A DNA stretch of 64,000 nt from Ophiura sarsii. Its lineage: Eukaryota; Echinodermata; Ophiuroidea; Amphilepidida; Ophiuridae. Numbering within the stretch: position 1 is the stretch's first letter; every line of letters starts with the position of its first letter. Positions 37,401 through 49,400 of the stretch are shown in pieces. The stretch lies in the NCBI GenBank assembly GCA_035610835.1, contig CM069441.1:83003848-83067847 (forward strand). Direction: 5' to 3'. A model generated the notes under the pieces. It ran no database searches. It was not told where the DNA came from and saw nothing but the letters and a program-made list of their open reading frames with translations. The position numbers and the translations under genes are program-made.

Positions 37401-40400
37401 CGATATCATCAGCAAAATCCAGGTCGTTTAGAAATTTGGCTGGATACCTTCGTGATTGGCGAGGGCACGTCACAACTCCCGAATCAGCTCCAGTTGCCTT
37501 TCCCAAAAGGTAGTCGACAAGGATGATAAAGAGAAAGGGGGCCAAAACATCACCTTGAAGAACTCCAGTTGTTACATCAAAGGGTTCAGAGATGCCTCCA
37601 TCAACCATCACAGCACTGCTTGAACAACTGTAGAGTACTTGTACGGCGCTAACTAAGGCCTTTGGAATGCCATAATGACGCAATACCGAGAACATTACTG
37701 GTCTATTGATGGAATCGAAGGCCTTCTTGAAGTCCACAAAGGTGACTGTTAAGGGAAGTTGGTAATCCCTAAAACCTTCCATAATTCTTCTATCAGGATG
37801 TGTATTTGCTGTGCACAACTGCGACCTGGTCTAAAGCCAGCCTGGTTCTTTCTCAACAAGGGATCTACATGTGGTCGGATTCGGTTAAGGGCAGTGTCAA
37901 CCCGGCACTTATTTCAAAAATTGAATTTCATATTTCTCTATTATTTTATACTTTTATATGTATTCTATCATTACCATCATAAGTTACTAATCGGAAGCTA
38001 TTATTTCCCGTTCTTTTGGGTGATTTTAATTGTTGTTTTGGTAAGTTTGAGTCAGGAAAAGGCGCATAGTTATTTGGCGGGAATTTAAGCGGAGTTCCGC
38101 GCTTTTCAAATGCTGCGACAGCTGTTCGATCATTGCGTCGCGCGCTGAAACTTCCCGCGCGTAATACTAGACGCGCCGCTTAATATCCGCGACGTAGACG
38201 CGAAAAACAAAAGAGCGCAAAAAAATGTCTAAAATGTAAACAAAGGCCAATCTTACGATCATTTAAATTTCAGTTTTCTTCCCATTTCTTCACATTGTGA
38301 CAATATAAATTGAATCTGATAGTTTATTATGATTGTTCATAATAGTATACTCGCTTTTTAGGTCACTCGTCCGTGTGTTCCGTGAACATTTAGCTTTAAA
38401 TGGTGGAAAATGTCAATATTTTTACTAAATCGATGTTTTCTAGAAGTTCCAATTTGAAGGAATTTTACGAATTTTCAGACAACATAACTAAAAATATATC
38501 AAACTATTAGGTAAGCTTTTATTACCATTGTGTAGAGGACTTTCAGCGCTAGGAGGCAATTTTTTATTTTTTCGATTATGGATTTTAAACTCGAGATATG
38601 CATCCATTTCTAGCGAAATGTACGCAAAAAAACACGACTTTTACACTTTTCCGATGTTTTTAGCAATATTTCCAAAACCAAGCTTTATTTTGGAAAAAGA
38701 AAAAATTGCCTCCTAGACAAAATTGTTTTGTTTACAAAAACGTATATTAGAACAAATTACCATTTTTTATTTTATAGTTATGCTGTCTGAAAAATTTGGG
38801 GTAAAAAAATGGCTTTTTGGTTCATTTCTCAAAATTTAGTTTATTTGGTATCAAATTGATATCACCATCGGCTTCCTTATCAAATTTCCTTTCTAAAAAT
38901 GTATACTTTTATGTACTATTATTCAATATTCTCAAACTTAGAAGCAAAAGTTGATCATCAAAATAATAGGGTTGACACTTCCCTTCAGGAGGATCTTATT
39001 GTAGACTTTTGCAGCTATGGACATGAGTGATATACCTCTATAATTTGTCATCAGAGAAAGGTCACCTTTCTTAGGCAATGGGATGATAACATTGGTGAGC
39101 CACTGACGCGGAGGAGATAGAGTGGTATAAACTTCAGAGCACAGTTTATGGATGACGTCAATCATTTGATCACCACCTCCCTGAAGAGCCTCTGCTGTAA
39201 TGGCGCAATCCAAACCTGCGGCTTTGTTGACTTTCATAGCTGCAATTGCTTTGGTGGTCTCCTCACGAGTAGGGGGGTCAGCACAAATGGGAAGATCTTC
39301 TTCTGCTGGGGGCGGTAGTTCGGATGGAATCACCCCGCTGTCATTGTTTAGTATAGAACTGAAGAAGCTTTTCCATTCTGTTAGAAGTTCTTCATCACTT
39401 GAAGGCGCTGTACCATCTCTCTTCTTGACCTTCATGTTTCGCCTAGTGTTCTTTCCTGAGAGTGTGTGAATGATCTTCCAGGTGGTTGTATAGTTTCCTT
39501 TAGCATCAGCTGATCTTAGCTCTTCCATCTGCTTATTGAGTGCAGCAGCTTCATCAGCTTTATAGGAATCATTGAGACTGGCATTCAATTTCCTCCATCT
39601 TTTTCTTGATTGTGGAGATTTCGATAGAGAAAATTTCTTCTTGGCCTTATCCCTCTCGGTTTTGAGGTTGATAGTCTTGTCGGATACCCAGCTTGGTAGT
39701 CCATTGGGCTCTTTCTTGCCAACTACCTCCTCTGCAACTTCTCTGACAGCTGTTTCAAAGGACTCATATCTCTGTGTGATATTTAAGGAGTCATCTGTCA
39801 TTCTGAGTGCTTGGAAGCGGTTAGATAGCTCCAGCTGGAATTGTTCTCTTGTCCCCGGGTCCTGCAGCTTCTGCCAATTAAACCTGGGTCTCTTACAAGG
39901 CTTTCCCTTGTTTGTTCTCAAACTGGTAGCTAAGAGAATGCTAACGATGCGATGGTCTGAGTCTAATTCAACTGAGTTGTAGGCCCGGCAGTTTCGAATA
40001 GAGTTAACCCACTTGCTGTTGATCAGTATGTGGTCAAGTTGATGTTTTGAACCAGCTGGGTGCATCCAAGTCCACTGGCGATGACTTGGCTGAGGAAATC
40101 TTGGTTGGGCAGGTCGGAGATTATGTTCCTGGCACAGGTTCACTAGCCGTTCACCGTTGTCATTTGTCGAGTCATAGAAACAGTGCCCACCAACAACCAT
40201 AGGGTGAGCAATGTGGCTCTCTGCTCCAATTCTTGCGTTAAAGTCCCCAAGAACAAGATGGATATCATGTTTCTTTACTTGGTCAAGATGTTCCATAAGA
40301 GAGGTGTAGAAGTCCTCTTTAACTGTCGCTGATGAACATTCAGTAGGAGCATATATGATGGTGATGCTTAGCTGAGGATTTCCATTAAAAGTTGCATAAA

Positions 40401-43400
40401 GGATTCTCTCATTGATGACTTCTACTCTTTGCAAGCATTTGTAGATGTGTTTAGACATGAGTATGCCAACACCACCTTGCCTCTGTTGGGTAGCAGATCC
40501 ATGTACAACAACCCAGTTTCTGTCATCTGACCAGAGTTCTTCTGTTGGATTGGAGGTTATAAGCCTGTGTTCTTGTATCCCAATGATATCAATACCAGCA
40601 TCTGCACAGCCCATGAAGAGTTGATGGGTCTTTCCATGTTGAAAAAGAGTATGAACATTGTAAGTAGATATAGTAAGAGGTTTGAAGGCAGACAAGCGAC
40701 AACAATCAGGGCCAACAGTGTATGTGGTGCATGTGGTGTGCCGAGTTCCCGCTGGTCCGTCATTCAGTCAGTAGTAGACTGCCGCCCAGCTGCCTTCCTT
40801 TGTTTTCTAAGTTTTCTTGTAGTTTTCGTAATCATTTGGTGTTGCCAGGAATTATGTTATACCGGTCCTGGCAGCTTGACGGGTGATCAGCCCTGTTTCA
40901 GCTAAATGTTCCGGGGTTTTTAAACGGGTTAGCCAGTGATGGAAGTTTGACCTATGGTGAACGGTTCAACACCACCCTACTGCAGTCGGAAGATGTAGCT
41001 TGTTGTCCGCTTTGCCAGTGATGATGATTTGACTATGGGTGTAGGGACTCCATATGTATACATAATTGTATAAAGGGTATATGCCTACTCTACCGCACTG
41101 GCAAGGTGAATTGGTAGAGGTCCAACGCAACACTTCATGTGCATAACCGTTGGGCAGTTATTCATGCTAATTAAAGGGCCAGAAAAACATATGAGGTTTT
41201 TACAGAACACCGACAGTACATGGTAATTAGAAGAAAGTAATGGTAAAAATAGGTTACCCACCTAGATTGAATACCCGCAAGTTACCTTCAAGGCACCGTA
41301 CCTACCTAGTATTTGGTCAATGAGTATTTCTGTAATGTCCTCATCCGGCATGAATGCAAGCAACGCACCTAGGCATCCTGCTACTGACATACGAGCCGTG
41401 TCCTGAACGAGAAATCATATTAAATAGAGACAACGTTGTAAACATTGGAAATGTGTGCATTGTGGGAACTCTTCACACAAAATTCAACAAGTCATTGGAA
41501 TCTATAAGTATAAAACGAGATTATCAATATAAGACAGATAGTGCTCAGCAGATGTTGAGTAGAGCTTTGTATCAAATAAAAACACTTTTTATTTGGTAGT
41601 TCGCTACCTTAGGTTTCGCGCTTACGCGATCATCAGGCAAACTGAATGTTTTCCTTCCATACAGTGAAGACAGTGAGAAAAATATTCGCAGTGCACTGGC
41701 GCAATGCATGCTGCATATTCAATTCGCATATCACAGGTGGTACGTTCAAAGAAAAGTAATCCTTCTAACATGAAATGTATATAAATGCGACCTACCAAAT
41801 AAAAAGTATTTTTATTTGATTTGAAATCTATAAGTACACTGGGGGAATGACCCAAGTACTGGGAGTTGAGACTAACATTAGGTATGACTAATACAGATGT
41901 AATACCCAGATGTCAATTTCTGATCAGTTCAGTTCAGAGTTTTACAGTGGGGCATGAACCGAGCACTAGGAGATGAGAGACCAACTTCAGGTATGCCTAA
42001 TAAAGATCTGATAACCAGGATACATTTGTCAATTTCTGATCAGTTCAGAGTTTTACATTGGGGCATGAACCGAGCACCTGGAGATGAGAGACTCACTTCA
42101 GGTATGCCTAACAAAGATCTGATACCCAGGATACATGTGTCAATTTCTGATCAGTTCAGAATTTGCCTGTGGGGCATGAACCGAGCACCGGGAGATGAGA
42201 GACAACTTCAGGTATGCCTAACAAAGATCTAATAACCAGGATGCATGTGTCAATTTCTGATCAGTACAGAGTTTGCCAGTAGGTCTTGAACCCAGCACTT
42301 GGAGATGAGAGACTAACTTCAGGCATGCCTAACAAAGATCTGATACCCAGGATACATGCATCAATTTCTGATCAGTTCAGAGTTTGCCAGTGAGGCATGA
42401 ACCGAGCGCCGGGAGATGAGACTAACCTCAGGCATGCCTAATAGAGATGTCAATGTCGCTACCAACGTCTTCTTAACAGCTTCACCCATCTTTTGTCCGG
42501 CACCACTTATCACACCTCTCAATGCTTGTAACATGGTCTCCCTGTGGTGAAAAGAATAACAACAATATTAAAGATGTTTGAATAAGTTCATTAGGATTGT
42601 AGATATTAAGTAAAAACATAAATCAACCAGGATGAGGGCATTTATTCTCTAAGTCACATGTTTGATCCACTCTTCACAACTTTGCATCCTGGGAACGAGG
42701 CAAAACAACTCTAGCGGAAAAAAGCATGGGATCAAGCCATAACTGAGGAAGTCAGCCGACCTGGTTGACGAAACAGTCTAAATGTGAGTAAACATCTTGG
42801 ATTTGTTCAACATAATTTCAATTTTACTAGAATATTAATGATGCGTTACATTTATTTTTGCTGTTTCAAATTAAAAGAAGTGTCATCATCATCATCATCA
42901 GAGTGTATTTAACTACTGTATAACCAAAAATGTTCATGTGCATTTCAATTTCGCCAACAATTTCGTGAGGAGCACTAATTACGTGCGAAAATGTCAGGCC
43001 GCAAATATTTCCAATCTACCTTGTAGCAGTGCAATGCAAGGTTACACAATGTAACCCCAAAGTTCACATTCACGAAATGTTCATGCCGTGATTTAGGCCA
43101 GTATTGCCGATTCGTGAAATATTAAACTCACAAACATTTCTGGTTTTACAGTATACTCTGTTAGAACCTTTGGAGTGTATTCAGAGAGTATTCCAACTCT
43201 TCGCTTCTTATCATGAGTGTGACTTTTAGAAAATGATCCCACCACTCATACAAAAATGCTGCTTCGTTCATAGACATCACTGCACAGGGGTAAGTTAACA
43301 GTTTATAAGTGGCTATTGTAAAGTCTATCCAAAGGATTACTGAACTAATACTTGGTATGTTTGTACTTATTTCAATGCATTTCACATGGTGACTCCAAAT

Positions 43401-46400
43401 ATGGTTATGAAATTTTACAATTTTGACAATTTTGGAACATTTTGTGAAATTTTGGAATGTCGTCTGCAGACGCCTGCCGCGTGGAAAGTGTTAAATTAAA
43501 TGAGTTAAATTGCTCCAGTGATGAACAGAACTTCCATTTTATACATTCGCCCATAGAACAGTACACATACTCTCACAATGTTTTTATCTATAGCATACAT
43601 TTCTCATGACTAACATTTTGCAGGGAGACGCCTTTCATCAAGGCTTTGTGGCGGTAAAACAGTGTGAGCGCCCTCTATCAAATTTGTGGAATACAAAGCC
43701 TTTCAGCAAATATTCTCTGTGTTATGTTTCGTATTGTTTTACGGACGATTTTGGCCGGAAAAATTGCGCTTGCTGATTGGTTGATGATGTCATGCTATAT
43801 CGGGAGACGTCATCGGTACCAAGTGCTACCTTTATATGTTGTCGTCAATAGAATTAGGTGGAGCTAATCGGTGTGTTACGATGACGACGGTGTTTGATCG
43901 ACACATACTGCTTACACAGTAGAATAGCTATTTGCGCAAAGTGTTTAGCTTCGCTCTGCCTCGCGCCTAGCGTCTTCGGAGCTTGCAACGGCTCGGCACT
44001 TGAGAGGAATCTTTGACAAAGACTAGAGACTAATGGGAAAATAATATGACACTAAAATCCTGGAGCGGTTCAAGTACCTATAATTACGAAGCACAAATAT
44101 TTCTACTTAATAGCATTATGGCCCAATCCAATTTTTTCTTTAAAGTTTCAGCCACTATGAACACCTACCGTATGCCGATATCTGCCTCTGTGTTCTTGAT
44201 GCCATTGTGAAGCTCTGTAAACAATGGATCCACCCTGGTATGGATGACCACCAACTTGGCCAGCGCCAACGCCGCCTCTAATCTGACGGCACGGTTGGGG
44301 TCGCTGAGTGCACGCAGGAAGGTGGTCTGTAACTGGGGGAGGAAGGCTTTCAGCAGTACTCCAACCTATCATGGGATAATAAATAGAGGATAATGGAATT
44401 AGGATTAAATTATGACCAGTTACATCAAAAGGGTTTTTTTGTCGTTCAAATGAAAACTAAGATTTTATTAGTATGCATTTCGTCAGCCTGCTTCGATAAT
44501 GAATTGCCTATCTCTTTTTTCCTAGTTTTTAGAAAACAACAAAAATATGAAAAGTGAGTTGGGCAATTATCGAAGCAGGCTGACGATATGTTGAATAGAA
44601 CCATGAATAGTGCAGGGGAATTCCAACCGGAGCAGCAACTGTTGGATAGAATTAGGTTGGAAATATACCTTTAAGTGAAATGTGGCTTGTTATAGGCCTA
44701 ATACAAGTTAATATGACCCATTTGAAACATTTTACATCATTATTACAAACTGCCTAACTCACAAGGCTAACTTAGGCAGAATTGAAATTGTGCATTTATC
44801 AAAACTTTTGATTGGTCAATGACTTAGGCAATATAACAGCATGTGCATAATGTAATGAAGTCGTGATTTATGTAAAAAGCTCAATTTCGCTGAAAAGTGA
44901 GTTAGGCAATTATCGAAGCAGGCTGACGATTTGGTGAATGCATTCAGATTTTATGTGAAATATTAGGAGGAAATTACTTGTTATTTCTTTGTTTTTTCAT
45001 GTTTTACTTCCTGAATATCTTAAAATGCATACTGCTGACAAAAGCCCCTTTAGATGACTGGTCAAATATTTATGTTTTAAGCGCATTTGCATAACCGATT
45101 TAAAATGGCGTATGCTTTGTCTGTCTGGTTTGTTTCACCAGGGCAACGCTTGAGTGAAATAAACCAGGAACCACACAGATTGCAATTATCAACAACGACA
45201 ATGTATTTGAACACCATTTTATAAATAGACACATAGATACAAGGCAAGTATGGACATTATATAATTGTACTTCACTTTAAACAAATTCATTAAACTAAGT
45301 GTATTTCAAAAAATTTAACATAATGAATGACCAAAATTCAAATGATAACCAATCCCAAATCGTTGTTGTATATTTGTCTGATATATATATATTTTTTTTG
45401 TATATAAAGCGCAAATGTGAACAATAGCCCAACAGACATTAACAAGGTTAATGACCAGAGTGATTAAAAATCAAACTGGTAACTCTCGAAAGAGAGCCCT
45501 GAAAGGCCAATCAATTGGTTCACTGCAACTCAGAAAATATGCATAAAACAAGACACACAAATGGGCAGAGGTTAAAAATGCCAATGAAAGTGACATAATA
45601 ATAAGATAAAAGCCCAAACATAGAGAACAACATCAAAATATAAATTATAGAAAAATAATAATATCTGGAGGTCTGATGGGCATCAAGAGAACCTACACAA
45701 CAAACTTGGGAACTAAATCTACCAGGAGCTGCCTATTGTCACCTGTTGGGGCATGACCGTATCACCAGCCCAGCTGGCTACATGCTTTACAGACCACCAT
45801 CTCCCCAACCAAGCATTAACCTACAATTAACCCATGACCACCATGCTATTATATATGTATCAGTCGGATGTTGAAAGGACTTGAATGAAGGGTGTCATGA
45901 AAGAGTGTGAAGGCTATGACAAGTTAAGAGTTTGTGAGAAGATGACCGTGCACACGGCACTTGAAAGCCTGGATTCCAGCTGCTGAAATGTTACCAACAA
46001 TATCATCTGGAAGACTATTCCATAAGGGAACAGCAGTGTGAATGAAGCTTCTGTCTAAGCAGCGAGTTCTGGCTGTCGGCAGAGAAAGAGCATGGACTGG
46101 CATTGATACGCTCGAACGGGTAGCACGGCGTTGGACATATGGTGCGGGAAGTAACCCTGCTAGATCTTGTGGGCAGTTGGTAGTATGCATCTTGTACTGT
46201 GCACTCTTGTACATGTGATATGCACATATCATACAGGAACTGTCCTCCCATTTTCTCTCTCCAGCCCACAACCCTGACCAATTTTTTGAATGATATATTG
46301 AATAATTACTTGCTAAGAAAACAAATATCATTGCAGAGAGTTCAAAAGAGTGCTTTCACCATGGAGCCTACAAATTTTAACAGGCCAAATTATTTCCTGA

Positions 46401-49400
46401 TACAGCCATAATGAGTCTCATCTTTTTAACCTCTGCCCCCAACACTCACCACCAACCCTCCCCACATTGAGTGAAATATGAATACTTACTTTAGCTAGTA
46501 GGAGTCCTAGGGTTTGTAATATAGCGACTTTAACATTCGAAGCATACCGATCGCCTAACACTCGAATTAATGGACCTATAGAAAAGACAAAGTAATAACG
46601 ACAATAATAGATTTTAAAAAACTGTGAAGAGCAACGATGAGCTGAACAGTCTTACGATGTGAGCAATCCCTATATTAATTTACCAATTTGATAAGGTGGC
46701 CCAAGTTCGTGCCCAAACAAGTTAAAACAGGTCTTAATTTAGATGTGGTCTAATCAGAGGCTAGTCAAACCAAAAAATTATCTCTTTTTAATTTTCTTTC
46801 CCTCCTGTTTTTTTTAAAAACAAAGCCCAAAAGATGGACTATTTCAATAAGATTAATTAACATGTTAAAAAAATACTTGGCACTTGGCAGGTTTCACCCC
46901 CCCCCCCCAAAAAAAAACACCAAAACAAACTAAGTTAAGTGTATGATACCAAAAAGGGTACATTTTCTAGGACTACCCTCAATTTAAACCAGGTTAAACA
47001 TTAAACTTGGTTTAACTTCTTAGTTAAACTTGGTTTAATTTCTTAGTTAAACTTGGTTTAATTTCTTAGTTAAACTTGATTTAACTTCTTAGTTAAACTT
47101 GATTTAACTTCTTAGATAAACTTGGTTTAACTTCTTAGTTAAACTTTCTTAGTTAAACTTGGTTTAACTTTTTATTTCAATTTCAATTTTAACCATTTCC
47201 ACAGAATTATCACTGAAATTGTATTTACCTGTGATGTTGACAACTTGGGATTTCAATGCCGCTGTACTGGTGAGTTTGATGACCTCTCCCAGGCCGATGG
47301 CTGCCTGTTCCTTCATCTCGGGAGCACCGTTGAGGATGCCCTCACGGAAGATGGGCAAGATGGAGGTGATTCCCTACGAATAAGAAATACAATAAAGGGG
47401 AGTGAACATGTGGTTAGGAAGGCAGTAATTATTTAACAAATCAATTCTTGCAAAGGTTTTTCTTGCAATAACGATTCACAAAAATGGAATTAAAGTCAAA
47501 TTCATTTACGCCAATTAATTTGGATTCTCGCCTTAAGTGGTGTTCTGCTATCCCTGATATCTCCAGCAATAAAAGTGAGAAATGAAATGATGGAGATAAA
47601 GAACAGTTGTAAGGAACACCATGCCACATGTGCACAAATCAAAGTGCCCACACATGCTTCTACAGTATATAGATCTTTATCAAGACACATAACAAAATCA
47701 TGAATCCAATTACAATCCAAAAAAATAGTTGAAATTGGCCGCACACACACAATTTGCAGCATTAAAAAAGAAGAAGAAAAAAGATCAAAATTTAGTAGGA
47801 ATTAGAAGTTCTGCAGTTTACCATTTTATCTCAATCCAATAATAAAATCTAGAACATGATTTTGTTGTTGAACAAAATGGCACCTTTAGGTTGGTCGTCT
47901 GCAAAAACAAAATGGAAGACCATAGAAGGCAAATTGCATTACACTGGCTGCTTCAGTTCTTTTGCGTATGTTAATGATGCTAGACTTTCACACAAGTACA
48001 AGATGGAATAAAGCACAACCACACTATTTACACAAGATTTGTATCTAGACTAGTGTATATGTGTTGCACTCATCAGTAGTTGCGGCATACCTTTTTGGGT
48101 AAGCAGAATCCTGGCAGTTCCTCGGTCTGCAGACTGTCGGTGGCGTAATGTATCGCCTGTCTTAATGAGGCGATCTGGGCCATCTGTTCAGCTGCAGTTA
48201 ATCTCTGTGTAAAAAATAGTGATTGATAATTGGTTAGATATAAGTAATAGCGCTAAAGATAATAAGATATGATATATATATATATATGATAATGAAACTA
48301 GTATCCTAACATTCCAACATTTTTCTTAACCCTAATCCAGAGGCACCTTTTCCAAAGAAATTTATTTTGCGGTCAAAGAGCAAGGGGAAAAAGGGCCCCC
48401 ACGCCCCCGGAGCTCGAACGCCGGACCTCTGGGTTCAGAGGCAGACAATCTACCGCTAGGCCATGGGGGTCAACCATACATTATGAATATTTTCTGAGTT
48501 GCAGTGAACCAATTGATTGGTCCATCAGAGCTCTCTGTAGAGAGTTACCAGTTTGATTTGTATCCACTCAGTTCATTAACTTTGTTAATGTCTGTTGGGC
48601 TGTTGTTCACATTTGCTCTTTATATACAAACAAAAAAGGCATAGCACTTTCTTTGCCACGGCTGACATTCTTCTTTAATAGCGCAGATGCAAACACCTTT
48701 GCGTTGTAGTTACAGTAGCATAAAGTAAAATATGCTCATATTATATACAGAGCTGGATGTCTAACACACTTAACAACCGCATATCACGGCATGTGTAACA
48801 CTCGAACCACTCAATACCTAAAGAGAGCCCTTTCGGAAGGTCACATATTCAAATACCAGACACCTAAGGTGTTTTTTTGACAATCCAAGGTGATATTGTG
48901 TGCTTTGCAAATTTGTGAACCTGAGCTTATGTAACTAAAAGCTGGCAAGTATATGCTTAATTCCATGAGTGAATTTTTTCAATTAATCCAGTATCTTTAA
49001 GATCACTATACTAACTGTACTCATTCATCACTGTGATCAAAGGGTGGTTTTTGTAGAGAGTATTTCCTCCATACTTCGTTCATCTAACTCTGTGCAGTGA
49101 CATCATAGCGTATTCCAGTGATCTGCGCAGAATTAACATGCATGTGGGATATTTGATTGAGTAGGTATTTGTGTCAGCGAATTACAATCACACGCACAAG
49201 AATGAGGTGCGATCATTTGAATACGCTCTGATGTCACTCCACAGAGTTAGATGAATGAAGTGAAATTGACATGTAGACAGACAACAGTCACCATCTAGAT
49301 ATTTAGTGAATTAAACCCAATCACAGCTCCATGTTGTAAACCACACACATGGTTCTTTAGTCGACCCAATTTCTAAACATTGTAGATCTTGATCACTGGA

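Larger units (their letters stand above)
36635..41066 (-). mobile_element. Full-length RTE-type LINE, interrupted
   Basis: Flanked by the 9-bp duplication TGTATAAAG (36626-36634 and 41067-41075). On the minus strand it has a 5' UTR of about 370 bp, an endonuclease-reverse transcriptase frame starting at 40695, a stop at 36646 and a short 3' end of TGATGATGATG-type repeats, typical of RTE elements. Without the inserted TIR element it is about 3.3 kb, normal for an RTE. Lies in GCN1 intron 17 in the same orientation as the gene. Confidence 0.85.
36455..41213. mobile_element. Fold-back MITE split by an RTE-type LINE
   Basis: Left half 36455-36634 (gtccctgttctgccaaaacc) matches the left end of the copy at 58141-58342. 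Right half 41076-41213 (aaaacatatgaggtttttac-agaacac) is similar to that copy's right end. The LINE at 36635-41066 lies between. Right-half similarity is weaker, so the pairing is probable rather than certain. Confidence 0.55.

Noticed and set aside
39200..39982. Plus-strand frames of 89 and 136 codons
   Set aside because: Antisense to the RTE endonuclease-RT frame.
41954..42232. Plus-strand frame with 37-residue internal repeats (MNRA-GDER...)
   Set aside because: Period equals the 111-bp tandem array, which is an expanded piece of the GCN1 exon p junction on the other strand.
44148..44372. Minus-strand 74-codon frame at a GCN1 exon
   Set aside because: Wrong phase; the exon o reading frame is the one that matches GCN1 and fits the neighbouring phases.
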